Origin: Acidimicrobiia bacterium
GTDB lineage: Bacteria > Actinomycetota > Acidimicrobiia > Spongiisociales > Spongiisociaceae
Direction: 5' to 3'
Length of the DNA stretch: 64,000 bases
Assembly: GCA_009841105.1 (NCBI GenBank)
Contig: VXMM01000037.1
Span: 1-64,000, forward strand
Each line of letters opens with the position of its first letter. Positions within the stretch are counted from its first letter, which is position 1. A model generated the notes under the pieces. The model was not told the DNA's origin, did not search any database, and saw only the letters and a program-made list of their open reading frames with translations. Positions 42,284-51,704 of this stretch are shown piece by piece. The position numbers and the translations under genes were made by a program.

Positions 42284-43612
42284 TCATCCGCGTTCGGCTT
42301 CCAGGCGGAGGACCGAACCGGAGGCGGTTAGTACGTACACCTCTCCGGCGTGGTCCGTGCCGAAGGCGACCACCTGGCCGGCGTTGCCCACCTGCTCGGT
42401 CCAGTCGTGCGGTTCGTCGAACGGTTCCCCGATCGGGAAGCTGCGCAGGTATCCGCCGCAGTAGTCGGAGAACAGGTAGTGCCCGTACAACTCGGGGATC
42501 TCCTCACCCCGGTAAACCACTCCCCCGGTGATCGAGCAGGTCCCGGAGTCGGCGTGCGAGATTTCCAACACCGGGAGGGTCAGGCCCGAGGCATCGCAGT
42601 CCGAGGGGGGATCGAAGCAGTGGAGCCCCTCAGTGATCGGCCAGCCGTAGTTCAACCCGCCGGCGGCGACCGGCGCCACCGAGACCTCCTCGAAGTGGTT
42701 CTGGCCCACGTCGGCGATGACGATCAGACCGGACACATGGTCGATCACGAACCGCCACGGGTTGCGAAGGCCGATCGACCAAAGGTCCGGACCAGGGAAG
42801 GGATTGCCGGGCGCAGGTGACGCCACACCGGGGACGGACACATCGAACCGGAGCAGAGCGCCTAGGGGGGAAAGGTCGTTCTGGCCGTGGCCGAACTGAT
42901 CGTTCGCCCCTCCGCCGTCGCCGAGGCCCATGTAGAGGTAGCCGTCGGGGCCAAAGGTGATCGTCCCACCGTTGTGGTTGGGCGCCGGCTGGGCGAGGCG
43001 GAACAGCACGGTTCCCTCCGGGTCCACCGCACCCTCAGCGACCGTGTATTCCGCCAGGACGGTGTCCCCGTTGAGCGCTGAGAAGTGGACGAAGAGGCGG
43101 CCGGAATCCGGGTAGTCGGGATGGAAGGCGAAACCCAGCAGGCCCTGCTCGCCCCGGTTACGGACCCGATCGCTGATGTCGAGAAACGGTGCGCCGGCCA
43201 GCCCGCCGTCCCCGTACATCCACAGCCTGCCTTCCTTCGAGGCGACTGCCAGCAATGGGGTTCCGGGCACCGGCGCCAGATCGATCGGGAACGGTACGTT
43301 CGCCACCTCGCGATAGGCCAAAGACCGGAGCGGCGGGAGGGTCGTGGTGGTCACAACCTCCGAGACCGCCACCGTTGACGGAGGCGAGGTCGTGACGGTT
43401 GGCTCGGGTACCTCCTCCGACATCCGCTCCGTGGTGTCTACTTCGGCCACCGCCGCGGAGGTCGTAGTGCTAGCCAGAACGGGCGCCGCCGTGGTCGAGG
43501 TGGGGGTGGACGTCGTGGTGGTCGGCGCCGTGACCACATCGGGCTGCTCGGGCGCGCCGCAAGCCACCAGCGTCAACACGAGAACGATCGGTGCCGTGGC
43601 CCATGTGCGCAT
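42284..43612 (-). CDS. PQQ-type sugar dehydrogenase lipoprotein
   Basis: A 442-residue exported protein. The N-terminus is a lipoprotein signal (VLVLTLVAC, lipobox Cys about 18). A low-complexity Thr/Ser/Pro linker follows to about residue 95, then a six-bladed beta propeller of the glucose/sorbosone dehydrogenase (GSDH) type. NRGEQGLLGFAFHPDY, NHNGGTITFGPDGYLYMGLGDGGG, GLRNPWRFVID, DVGQNHFEEV and YLFSDYCGGY support this. The catalytic His (NHNGG) and PQQ-binding residues are expected here. It probably oxidises sugars at the outside of the cell. TACTGT lies six bases before the ATG. Confidence 0.85.
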   Translation of the reverse strand: MRTWATAPIVLVLTLVACGAPEQPDVVTAPTTTTSTPTSTTAAPVLASTTTSAAVAEVDTTERMSEEVPEPTVTTSPPSTVAVSEVVTTTTLPPLRSLAYREVANVPFPIDLAPVPGTPLLAVASKEGRLWMYGDGGLAGAPFLDISDRVRNRGEQGLLGFAFHPDYPDSGRLFVHFSALNGDTVLAEYTVAEGAVDPEGTVLFRLAQPAPNHNGGTITFGPDGYLYMGLGDGGGANDQFGHGQNDLSPLGALLRFDVSVPGVASPAPGNPFPGPDLWSIGLRNPWRFVIDHVSGLIVIADVGQNHFEEVSVAPVAAGGLNYGWPITEGLHCFDPPSDCDASGLTLPVLEISHADSGTCSITGGVVYRGEEIPELYGHYLFSDYCGGYLRSFPIGEPFDEPHDWTEQVGNAGQVVAFGTDHAGEVYVLTASGSVLRLEAERG

Positions 43613-43618
43613 GCCGAG

Positions 43619-43624
43619 ACAGTA
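43619..43624 (-). promoter_or_regulatory. Candidate -10 element for the sugar dehydrogenase gene
   Basis: TACTGT on the minus strand, six bases before the ATG at 43612, with no Shine-Dalgarno. Fits the leaderless pattern seen at other genes. Confidence 0.3.
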
Positions 43625-43697
43625 TCGCCCTGAGACATCTAACGCCGGACCCGGCCGGTGCTACCGTCCGATAGTCCCCGATCCCGGATTTCGACCC

Positions 43698-45029
43698 TTG
43701 ACCGAACTGGTACGAAACGACCGCAAGACCATCTTCGGTTGGGCCATGTACGACTGGGCCAACTCCGCCTTCATCACCACTCTCGGCGCGGTGGTCGCCC
43801 CGTTCTTCTCCTCGGTGATCGTGCCCGAAGGCGGGTGGAACGGCTGGTCGGCCGAGACCATCTGGGCGGCCGTGGTGTCCATCGGCTCCACGGTCCTGTT
43901 CCTGAGCATGCCGATCCTCGGGGCGATCGCCGATTTCAACTCGGCCAAGCGCAGGTTCCTCCGCAACTGCGCCGTGGCGGGGGGAGTCCTGGCGCTGGTG
44001 CTGCCCTTCGTGCCCGACGGCGCGGTTCCGTTGTTCCTCGTGATAGCCGTCACCGCCCACATCGGCTTCGTGGCGTCCAACGTCTTCTACGACGCGTTCC
44101 TGCCGGGCCTGACCACGGAGGACACCATCGACCGGGTGTCCTCCAAGGGCTACGCGTTCGGCTACGTGGGCGGTGGGCTCTATCTTGCGCTGGGTCTGGC
44201 CCTGATCCTGTCCAGCGGAGACGGCGGCTTCACGGGGCTGTCGACCAGCGGTGCCGCCCGCGTGGTGATCTTCGGCTCCGGATTGTGGTGGATGGGGTTC
44301 GCCGCCTACGCCCTGCGCCGCCTGCCGGAGGTGGGCGAGGCCTCCCCGTTGCCCTCCCGCTACCGCGGGATGCGACCCTGGCGGGCATATGCGGCCATCG
44401 GCTTCGGCAGGACCATCGGTACGGCCAGGAAGCTGGTCGGGTACCCGCAACTGCTGCTATTCGTGATGGCCTTCCTCTTCTACAACGACGGTACCCAGAC
44501 AGTGATCAACATCTCCGGGTCGTACGCATCCGAGACCCTCGATCTCGAGCTAGCACAGATCTCGACGGCGTTTCTCATCGTCCAGTTCGTCGCCTTCGGG
44601 GGGGCGCTCTTCTTCGGGATGCTGGCGGACCGGATCGGCGCCAAGGGGGCCATCCTGTGGTCGCTGGTCGGCTGGTCCATCATCGTGGTGGCGGCCTACT
44701 TCCTGCCCGCCGGACAGGCCGTTCCGTTCTACATCATCGGGGTGGTGGTCGGATGGGTGCTGGGCGGTGTGCAGGCGCTCAGCCGTAGCCTGTACGCGAC
44801 GATGATCCCGGAGCAGGCCGCTGCCGAGTTCTTCGGCTTCTACAGCGTCTTCTCGAAGTTCTCGGCGATCTGGGGACCGCTCGTGTTCAGCATCGTGAGC
44901 CACAGGACCGGATCCGGGCGCCCTGCCGTTCTTTCCATCCTCGCGTTCTTCGCGATCGGAGGCTTCCTGCTGGCGAGGGTAGATGTGGACAAGGCGCGGG
45001 CCTCGACGGAGGGATGGGCCGCAGGCTGA
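43698..45029 (+). CDS. UMF1/Atg22-type MFS transporter
   Basis: A 443-residue membrane protein with about 12 hydrophobic segments. The N-terminal signature FGWAMYDWANSAFITT is diagnostic for the UMF1 (Atg22-like) group, followed by PILGAIADFNSAKRR, VSSKGYAFGYVGGGLYLALGL and GMLADRIGAKGAILWSL in the second half. Members of this group are thought to move amino acids or small solutes. The chosen start is TTG at 43698 (LTELVRNDRKT). The frame is open to 43344 but that part overlaps the divergent lipoprotein gene. Confidence 0.87.
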   Translation: MTELVRNDRKTIFGWAMYDWANSAFITTLGAVVAPFFSSVIVPEGGWNGWSAETIWAAVVSIGSTVLFLSMPILGAIADFNSAKRRFLRNCAVAGGVLALVLPFVPDGAVPLFLVIAVTAHIGFVASNVFYDAFLPGLTTEDTIDRVSSKGYAFGYVGGGLYLALGLALILSSGDGGFTGLSTSGAARVVIFGSGLWWMGFAAYALRRLPEVGEASPLPSRYRGMRPWRAYAAIGFGRTIGTARKLVGYPQLLLFVMAFLFYNDGTQTVINISGSYASETLDLELAQISTAFLIVQFVAFGGALFFGMLADRIGAKGAILWSLVGWSIIVVAAYFLPAGQAVPFYIIGVVVGWVLGGVQALSRSLYATMIPEQAAAEFFGFYSVFSKFSAIWGPLVFSIVSHRTGSGRPAVLSILAFFAIGGFLLARVDVDKARASTEGWAAG

Positions 45030-45114
45030 GACCGGCCGGAACCACCCGGCCGACCACCCCCCGGCGGCCATACCGGTCAGCGCCACTACCATTCCCGAAG
45101 CTCGGGAGGTTCAG

Positions 45115-45678
45115 ATGAAGATCACGCAAGAGTTCCAGGTAGCGGGCAGCCCCGCCAACGTGTTCGCCTTCTTCCAGGACGTGGCGTCGGTAGCCCAGTG
45201 CATGCCCGGCGCCGAGCTCACCGACGACCACGGCGACGGCAGCTATACCGGTTCGGTCTCGGTCCGGCTCGGCCCAATGACGGCTCGGTTCGAAGGCCGC
45301 GCCACGATCGCCGCCGACCCCGAGACGATGACTGGCAACATCGTCGGCAAGGGTGTGGATCGGAGGGGTGGTTCGCGAGGCAACGTGACGGTCGACTACG
45401 CGCTGGCAGCCTCGGATGGAGGGACCACAGTGGCCGTCGATGCCGACATCACAATTTCCGGCACGGCGGCGCAGTTCGGCCGTACCGGGCTCCTCAACCA
45501 GATCACCCAGCGCCTGATCCAGCAGTTCGTGGATTGCCTGGAGGCGAAGCTCGGGGCGGAGGACCCGGAGGATGCCGCCGCGATCGAGGCCGACGACGTG
45601 AAGGGCATCTCGCTGGTGGCGTCCACGGTGGGCTCCAGCGTCGCCAGGGGCGCCAAGAAGCTGCTGGGACGGGACTGA
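45115..45678 (+). CDS. CoxG-like SRPBCC protein
   Basis: A 187-residue helix-grip-fold protein: KITQEFQVAGSPANVFAFFQDVASVAQCMPGAEL, then alternating strands with GSVSVRLGPMTARFEGRATI, typical of the carbon-monoxide-dehydrogenase subunit G family. CoxG relatives recruit molybdenum hydroxylases to the membrane or bind quinones. The C-terminal 30 residues after about 155 are variable. GGGAGG lies eight bases before the ATG. The only molybdenum hydroxylase operon in the window is 3 kb away on the other strand, so a link is possible but unproven. Confidence 0.83.
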   Translation: MKITQEFQVAGSPANVFAFFQDVASVAQCMPGAELTDDHGDGSYTGSVSVRLGPMTARFEGRATIAADPETMTGNIVGKGVDRRGGSRGNVTVDYALAASDGGTTVAVDADITISGTAAQFGRTGLLNQITQRLIQQFVDCLEAKLGAEDPEDAAAIEADDVKGISLVASTVGSSVARGAKKLLGRD

Positions 45679-45705
45679 TCCCGCCAGCGCCAAGGCGCTA
45701 GTGGT

Positions 45706-46827
45706 CTAGCTGAGGATCGCTTCGATCACGTAATCCAGGCAGGCTATGAGCGCCTCCATGTCTGAGCGGGGTATGGAGGGCCAGAGCCCGATACGGAGAT
45801 GGTTGCCGTCCTTGTGATAGGGCTCGGTATCCACTATCCCGTTGGCCCGCAGGGTGGCCGCCAGTTCAGCCCACGCCAGCGGCCGGTGGAAGTCGATGGT
45901 GCCACCGACCGGCGAGCGTATGCCCGGATCGGCTACGAACGGCTGCGCCATCGGGTGTTGCTCGGCCCATCCGTAGAGCATGGCGGCGTTGGCGGCACAC
46001 CGCTCGGATGACCAGGCCAGGCCTCCCTGCGCGTTCATCCATTCCACGGTGTCGGCCAGCATGAAGATCGTGGCCAGGGCGGGGGTGTTGTAGGTCTGGT
46101 CGTTGACCGACTTGGACACCGCGGACGACAGCGACAGGAACGGGGGAACCCACCTGCCCGACCCGGCAATCCTTTCGACTCTCTCCAGCGCCCTTGGCGA
46201 GCACAGGGCCACGTACAGCCCACCGTCCGCTCCGAACGCCTTCTGCGGCGAGAAGAAGTAGACGTCGAACTGCCCGGGATCGACCAGTACCGCGCCGGCC
46301 GCGGACGTGGCATCCACCACGGTCAGGCCGTCGGCCTCGACCCGCCGGACGGGCATCGTGACCCCGGTGGAGGTCTCGTTGTGGGTCAGGGCGTAGAGAT
46401 CGATGCGGTCCGACGGAGACGGCACGGGATGCGTGCCGAGCGGCGACTCGATCACTTCGGGCGCTTCAAGGTGCGGGGCGCCGGTGACCACTTCGACAAA
46501 CTTCGAGGAGAACGCTCCGAACTTGAGGTGCTGGCTGGCCCGCTCGATCAGGCCGAAGGCGGCCGCGTCCCAGAAGGCGGAGGCGCCGCCGTTGCCGAGC
46601 ACCACCTCGTAGCCGTCGGGCAGGTCGAACAGGTCGGTGAGCCCGGACCTGACCCGCCCGACCATGTGCCGCACGGTAGGGCGGCGGTGCGAGGTGCCCA
46701 TGTAAGCCCCGCCCGATTCGGCGAGGCGGTCCAGGGTGACCTGGCGGACCCTGGTGGGGCCGCACCCGAACCGGCCGTCGGCGGGCAGCAGGTGGCGGGG
46801 TATCCGGATCGGGGTGTCTTCTGGCAT
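45706..46827 (-). CDS. serC: Phosphoserine transaminase, actinobacterial type
   Basis: A 373-residue aminotransferase class V protein making 3-phosphoserine. Early blocks are [27 protein letters not shown] and [13 protein letters not shown]. The PLP lysine is in [21 protein letters not shown], and the C-terminal [10 protein letters not shown] and [15 protein letters not shown] carry the substrate-binding part. Sequence style fits the Actinobacteria-specific SerC group. The ATG at 46827 is preceded by GGAGAGGGA. Divergent from the aspartate aminotransferase, with 40 bp between starts. Confidence 0.9.
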   Translation of the reverse strand: MPEDTPIRIPRHLLPADGRFGCGPTRVRQVTLDRLAESGGAYMGTSHRRPTVRHMVGRVRSGLTDLFDLPDGYEVVLGNGGASAFWDAAAFGLIERASQHLKFGAFSSKFVEVVTGAPHLEAPEVIESPLGTHPVPSPSDRIDLYALTHNETSTGVTMPVRRVEADGLTVVDATSAAGAVLVDPGQFDVYFFSPQKAFGADGGLYVALCSPRALERVERIAGSGRWVPPFLSLSSAVSKSVNDQTYNTPALATIFMLADTVEWMNAQGGLAWSSERCAANAAMLYGWAEQHPMAQPFVADPGIRSPVGGTIDFHRPLAWAELAATLRANGIVDTEPYHKDGNHLRIGLWPSIPRSDMEALIACLDYVIEAILS

Positions 46828-46867
46828 GTCTATCGTTCCCTCTCCAGTACCCGATACGGAGAACGTG

Positions 46868-48064
46868 ATGTCAGGAGTATCGCAGCGAATCGAATCGATG
46901 GCCGAATCAGCCACCATGGCGATCACCGCCAAGGCAAGGGCCTTGCGCGCCGCCGGTCACGACGTGATCGGCTACGGCGCGGGCGAGCCCGACTTCCCCA
47001 CCCCCGCCCCCATCGTGGCTGCAGCCAGGGCCGCCGCCTCCGATCCTGCCATGCACAAGTACACCCCGGCGCCCGGGCTTCCCGCCCTCCGGGAGGCGGT
47101 GGCCGCCAAGACCTACCGGGACTCGGGCTACAAGGTGACCCCGTCGCAGGTGATCGTCACCAACGGCGGCAAGCAAAGTGTCTACATGGGGATCCACTGC
47201 CTGGTCGATCCGGGGGACGAGGTGCTGCTACCGGCGCCCTACTGGGTCACGTACCCGGCGGTGGTCGAGCTCGCAGGCGGTGTCACCATCCCGCTGGAAA
47301 CCGATGAGACAAGCGGGTTCAAGGTGACCGTGGACCAGCTCGAGGCCGCCTACACCCCGCGCACCAAGCTGCTGATCTTCGTCTCCCCCTCGAACCCGAC
47401 AGGCGCCGTGTACGACGCGGCCGAGATAGCCGAGATAGGCCGCTGGGCGGTGGACCGCGGTGTCTGGGTCCTGACCGACGAGATATACGAGCACCTCGTC
47501 TACGGGGATGCTTCGTTCGCATCGTTGCCGGTGGAGGTTCCGGAACTGGCCGATCAGTGCGTGATCGTCAACGGGGTGGCTAAGACCTACGCCATGACCG
47601 GCTGGAGGGTGGGCTGGATGGTCGCGCCGGACCATGTGATCAAGGGAGCAACCAAGCTGCAGGGCCACCTGACATCCAACGTCTCCAACATCGCCCAGGC
47701 CGGCGCCATCGAGGCCGTATCCGGTTCACTCGACGACGTCCACATGATGCGGGAGGCGTTCGACCGGCGCCGACGCATCATGCACCGGATGCTCAACGAG
47801 ACCCGGGGCATCGACTGCATCGAGCCGGAAGGAGCCTTCTACTGCTTCGCCTCCGTGCGCGGGGCGCTCGGCAACCGGGTGGGAGACGCCCGGCCTGCCA
47901 CCGCCCTGGAACTGGCCGACGTCTGCATCGACCAGGCCGGCGTCGCCTTCGTACCCGGCGAGGCGTTCGGAACTCCCGGCTACGCCCGCTTCTCCTACGC
48001 CCTGGGCGACGAGGACCTGGTCACCGGACTGGAACGGCTCCAAGCGCTACTCGGCACGAAGTAG
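46868..48064 (+). CDS. aspC: Aspartate aminotransferase, class I
   Basis: A 398-residue PLP enzyme of the Ib (Thermus/Rhizobium) aspartate transaminase type: [65 protein letters not shown], the PLP lysine in [18 protein letters not shown] and [11 protein letters not shown] at the end. GGAG lies six bases upstream of the ATG. The longer frame overlaps serC. It links glutamate/2-oxoglutarate with aspartate/oxaloacetate; a broader amino-acid range is possible. Confidence 0.92.
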   Translation: MSGVSQRIESMAESATMAITAKARALRAAGHDVIGYGAGEPDFPTPAPIVAAARAAASDPAMHKYTPAPGLPALREAVAAKTYRDSGYKVTPSQVIVTNGGKQSVYMGIHCLVDPGDEVLLPAPYWVTYPAVVELAGGVTIPLETDETSGFKVTVDQLEAAYTPRTKLLIFVSPSNPTGAVYDAAEIAEIGRWAVDRGVWVLTDEIYEHLVYGDASFASLPVEVPELADQCVIVNGVAKTYAMTGWRVGWMVAPDHVIKGATKLQGHLTSNVSNIAQAGAIEAVSGSLDDVHMMREAFDRRRRIMHRMLNETRGIDCIEPEGAFYCFASVRGALGNRVGDARPATALELADVCIDQAGVAFVPGEAFGTPGYARFSYALGDEDLVTGLERLQALLGTK

Positions 48065-48094
48065 GCAGGCCTACTACGGGCTATCGCCGACCAT

Positions 48095-50323
48095 CTAGAG
48101 CGGGGCCGACGCGACGTGTTCGGGCCTCACGGGGGTGCGGTTGAGTTCCAGGCCGGTGGCGTCACGGATGGCGGCCACCACCGCGGCCGTTGACGAGACG
48201 GTGGGCGGCTCCCCCACCCCCTTGGCGCCGAACGGACCGAAGGAACTGGGCTCCTCGATCACCTCGATCTCGATGGGCGGGGCGTCAAGGAAGGTCGGCA
48301 GCAGGTAATCGGTGAAGGTGGGGTTCTTGATGACGCCCTCCTCCACGACGATCTCCTCGAGGGTGGCGAGACCGATCCCCTGCATGGTCCCACCCTCTAT
48401 CTGGCCCACCACGGACCGGGGGTTGATCATGAACCCCACATCCTGGACCGTGTCGATCTGCACCACCCGGAAGAGCCCCAGTTCCCGGTCCACATCGACG
48501 ACGGCCCGGTGCGCCGCGAAGGCGAAGTCCACATGGACGTTGCCCTGGCCGTTCTGGTCCGGCTCCTCCGTCTGTGGATGGTGGAACCGCGTGTGGTACT
48601 CGATGTTCTCCCGGCCGACCAGGTCCTTCATCGGGGTCACCAGCACGCCGTCCTTCCAAACTCCCTCGCCGTCGAGCTCGTCGCCCCCGCCCCGCTCTAG
48701 CGCGATCTGGCGCGCCATCCGGGCCGCCTCCATGACCGCTCCCCCGGACATCTGCGTCTGGCGGGAGGCCGACGTGGAGCCCGCCGATCCGATCTTGGAG
48801 GTGTCGTCGTAGTAGACCACCACATCCTCTATGCCGAGGACGGTCCGGGCGATCTGTGCGCACGACATACCGAGACCCTGGCCCACCTCGACCGCCGCGG
48901 TGTGGACCTCCACACCGAAGGGAGTGATGGCGACCCTGGCTTCCGCGTAGTCGTCGAAGCCGGCCGAGAAGCATAGGTTCTTGAGCCCGACCGCGTACCC
49001 GACCCCCCGTTCGACCATCGGGCGGGAGGTGGTCAGCCCGGTACCGCCCGGGAGCAGGCGGGGGTCGTCGCTGAGGTCCTCCGCCGGCAAGGGCATGCGG
49101 CGGAGCCTCTCAAGTATCTCCACCACCGGCGCCGACGTGTCGATCACCTGGCCGGACGTGGCCAGCACGTCGCCTCGGCCCAGGGCGTTCTTGATCCGGA
49201 GATCGACCCGATCCATGCCGAGGGCATCGGCCAGCTTGTCCATCTGAGCCTCGTGGCCGAAGCAGGCCTGCACGGCCCCGAAGCCTCGCATCGCCCCGCA
49301 AGGCGGGTTGTTGGTCCGCACGGCCACCCCGTCCACGGCCACCGAATCGCACCGATAAGGACCGGCAGCGTGGTAGACGGCGTTGCCTACCACCGAGTCG
49401 CTGGTCGAGCGGTAGGCGCCCCCGTCGATGATGACCCTCGCCTCGATACGCCGGAGGGTCCCGTCGGCGTCGGCCTCGTGGCGCATCCAGAGCTGGGCCG
49501 GATGCCGGTGGACATGGCCCACGAAGCTCTCGGCCCGGCTGTATTCCATCTTCACCGGCCGCCCCGTGTACAGAGCGAGCAGGCAGAGATGGATCTGGAG
49601 GCTGACATCTTCCCGCGCCCCGAAAGCGCCCCCGACCCCGGCGTGGTGGACGCGCACCATGTCCTCCTCCACCCCCAGGCCCGCCACGATCTGGTCGCGG
49701 TCTACGTGGGTCCACTGCGTGGCGATATGGAGATCGACACCGCCCTGCCCGTCGGGAATGGCGAGGCCGGACTCGGTGCCGAGCGGGGCCTGATCCTGCA
49801 TCCCCACCTCGTAGTAGCCCTCCACGACCACGGCGCCGGACACGTCCTGGGGGCCTCGCCGGCATCTGGCCCTGTGGAACACGGAGTCCCGGCGGTCGGC
49901 CTCCTCCGGGTCGGTGAGCGGCTCCAGCACCTCGTATTCGATCTCGATGGCCTCCACTGCCAGACGGGCCGTCTCGGGGTCGTCGGCGGCCACCAGCGCC
50001 ACCGCCTGACCCCAGTACTCGACCAGATCGGAGGCGAGGATCGGCTGGTCGGGTGTCTCGAGACCGAAGGCATTGAGGCCAGGGACATCGTCCCCGACCA
50101 GCACGGCGTGAATGCCGGTCATCGCCACGGCAGGGCCGATGTCCAGCTTGGTGATCTTCGCCTTGGGATGGGGGCTCCGGAGCGTGGCGCCGAAGAGCAT
50201 GCGGTCCATGTAGAGATCGGACGAGTAGAGGTAGGTGCCGTCCACCTTGGGGATTCCGTCCGAGCGAGCGGTCGACTCGCCGACACCATCCCGGACGGTG
50301 CGACTCCTCACCCGGGTGGTCAT
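48095..50323 (-). CDS. Molybdopterin-binding subunit of xanthine dehydrogenase-type hydroxylase
   Basis: A 742-residue large subunit of the xanthine oxidase family. It has the N-terminal a/b hammerhead (KVDGTYLYSSDLYMDRMLFGATLRSPH), GGAFGAREDVSLQ (cofactor-binding), NPPCGAMRGFGAVQACFG, VEVGQGLGMSCAQIA, and a C-terminal GPFGAKGVGEPPTVS with the catalytic Glu. Length and pattern are closer to XdhD/PucD-type enzymes than to CoxL (no CSFR loop). It would hydroxylate a purine or similar heterocycle. The ATG overlaps the iron-sulfur subunit stop by four bases. Upstream FAD and 2Fe-2S genes complete the enzyme. Confidence 0.9.
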   Translation of the reverse strand: MTTRVRSRTVRDGVGESTARSDGIPKVDGTYLYSSDLYMDRMLFGATLRSPHPKAKITKLDIGPAVAMTGIHAVLVGDDVPGLNAFGLETPDQPILASDLVEYWGQAVALVAADDPETARLAVEAIEIEYEVLEPLTDPEEADRRDSVFHRARCRRGPQDVSGAVVVEGYYEVGMQDQAPLGTESGLAIPDGQGGVDLHIATQWTHVDRDQIVAGLGVEEDMVRVHHAGVGGAFGAREDVSLQIHLCLLALYTGRPVKMEYSRAESFVGHVHRHPAQLWMRHEADADGTLRRIEARVIIDGGAYRSTSDSVVGNAVYHAAGPYRCDSVAVDGVAVRTNNPPCGAMRGFGAVQACFGHEAQMDKLADALGMDRVDLRIKNALGRGDVLATSGQVIDTSAPVVEILERLRRMPLPAEDLSDDPRLLPGGTGLTTSRPMVERGVGYAVGLKNLCFSAGFDDYAEARVAITPFGVEVHTAAVEVGQGLGMSCAQIARTVLGIEDVVVYYDDTSKIGSAGSTSASRQTQMSGGAVMEAARMARQIALERGGGDELDGEGVWKDGVLVTPMKDLVGRENIEYHTRFHHPQTEEPDQNGQGNVHVDFAFAAHRAVVDVDRELGLFRVVQIDTVQDVGFMINPRSVVGQIEGGTMQGIGLATLEEIVVEEGVIKNPTFTDYLLPTFLDAPPIEIEVIEEPSSFGPFGAKGVGEPPTVSSTAAVVAAIRDATGLELNRTPVRPEHVASAPL

Positions 50324-50775
50324 CGGCCCGCCACCAACGTCTCGAGGCCTCGGAGAATGGCGCCGTATCCGGTGCACCGGCAGATGTTGCCGGCCAAGGC
50401 CTCGCGCATCTCATCGGACGACGGCGCCGGGTTCTCCTCCAGGAGCGCCGCCGCAGCGACCACGAACCCCGGGGTGCAGTAGCCGCACTGCACCGCCCCT
50501 GAGTCCACTAAGGCCTTCTGGACAGGATGGAGTTCCGGTCCGCCTAGACCCTCGATCGTGACGATCTCCGAACCCTCTGCGTCCGCCGCCATCACCAGGC
50601 ACGAGCACACCAACTCTCCATCCAGCAGCACCGAGCACGATCCGCACTCCCCCTGCTCGCAGGCCCCCTTGGAGCCGGTCAGACGGAGGTAGTCGCGGAG
50701 GGCCGACAGCAGGCTCTCGGAACCCTTCACATCACACACCCGTGCCTCACCGTTCACGGTCATCTGAACCCTCAT
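50320..50775 (-). CDS. 2Fe-2S subunit of the molybdenum hydroxylase
   Basis: A 151-residue electron-transfer subunit with two clusters: plant-type CEQGECGSCSVLLDGELVCSC (N-terminal domain) and CGYCTPG...CRCTGYG (helical domain). Gene order FAD, 2Fe-2S, Mo with ATGA overlaps on both sides shows a single operon. The frame could start four codons earlier (50787), but the ATG at 50775 overlaps the FAD subunit stop and begins MRVQMTVNGEARV as expected. Confidence 0.94.
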   Translation of the reverse strand: MRVQMTVNGEARVCDVKGSESLLSALRDYLRLTGSKGACEQGECGSCSVLLDGELVCSCLVMAADAEGSEIVTIEGLGGPELHPVQKALVDSGAVQCGYCTPGFVVAAAALLEENPAPSSDEMREALAGNICRCTGYGAILRGLETLVAGR

Positions 50776-51575
50776 GACGACAAGCACCTTTCGAGTAGGC
50801 GACGGGCCAGTACGCCGGAGGCATGACGCCGGTAATCGTCGGTCCCCCGATGGTCCGTGATGGGATTCACCTCCCGTGCCACCAACCGGGCGAATTCCTC
50901 GAGCGCCGTCGGACCCGGATCGGTCTCCTCCGAGATCATCTCCTCCGCCCGCCGAGCCCGGATGGCGGTGGGGCCCACGGAGCCGAGCGCAACCCGGGTC
51001 CGGCCATCACGCCATCTGAAGACGCAGGCCGAGACGATCGAGATGACCATGGCGCTCCGCTGGCCGATCTTGGCGAACTCCTGGAAGTCGGGGAGGTCCT
51101 CGGGCAATACCGCCGCGGTTATCAGCTCGTCGGGCCGCCTGGCCGTCCGCTTGACACCGGTAAAGAAATCGTCCCAGCGCAACCGGCGGGTCCCGGACGT
51201 GGAGTGGAGCTCGATCTCGGCATCCAGACCGGCCAGGAACGGCAGCGAATCTCCCGCCGGACTGGCGGTCCCGATGTTCCCGCCGATGGTCCCCGCCGCC
51301 CTGATCTGGGGCGAACCGATGGTGCGAGCCAGCTGCGCGAGGGCGTTGTGGTCACCCGACTCAAGACGCCGGAAGGTCACGCCCGCGCCGATCCGTCGCC
51401 GCGAGACGTCCTGGATGTCATCTAGCCTGCGCAGCGCCACGACGACCTCCGGGCGGATCTGGTCGAAGTTGACCTCCACCATCAGGTCGGTTCCCCCCGC
51501 CAGCAGCGTGGCTCCGGGATGGGCGGCAAGCGCACCGACGGCCTCATCAAGGTCGGCCGGGTGTACTACTTCCAT
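50772..51575 (-). CDS. FAD-binding subunit of the molybdenum hydroxylase
   Basis: A 267-residue flavin subunit (CoxM/XdhB type): LLAGGTDLMVEV near the N-terminus and TIGGNIGTASPAGD, both FAD pyrophosphate-binding loops, then RRPDELITAAVLPE and the C-terminal CO-dehydrogenase flavoprotein domain. It is slightly shorter than usual (about 285). The ATG at 51575 (MEVVHPADLDEAV) is chosen; a 42-base longer frame adds no family residues. First gene of the operon. Confidence 0.9.
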   Translation of the reverse strand: MEVVHPADLDEAVGALAAHPGATLLAGGTDLMVEVNFDQIRPEVVVALRRLDDIQDVSRRRIGAGVTFRRLESGDHNALAQLARTIGSPQIRAAGTIGGNIGTASPAGDSLPFLAGLDAEIELHSTSGTRRLRWDDFFTGVKRTARRPDELITAAVLPEDLPDFQEFAKIGQRSAMVISIVSACVFRWRDGRTRVALGSVGPTAIRARRAEEMISEETDPGPTALEEFARLVAREVNPITDHRGTDDYRRHASGVLARRLLERCLSS

Positions 51576-51692
51576 GAGTGCGCGGTCCGTTCTCTGGGAT
51601 CGGGCTGTACCTCTCACGATACCAACGCGGACAGTGCAGCCGCGGTAACGAACTCCTGCCCCGGACGGACCCGGAACCAGGCGATAGGGCTT

Positions 51693-51698
51693 TAACCT
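51693..51698 (+). promoter_or_regulatory. Candidate -10 element for the lipid kinase gene
   Basis: TAACCT lies six bases before the ATG at 51705, with no Shine-Dalgarno, so the transcript is probably leaderless. Confidence 0.3.
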
Positions 51699-51704
51699 GG
51701 CCGG

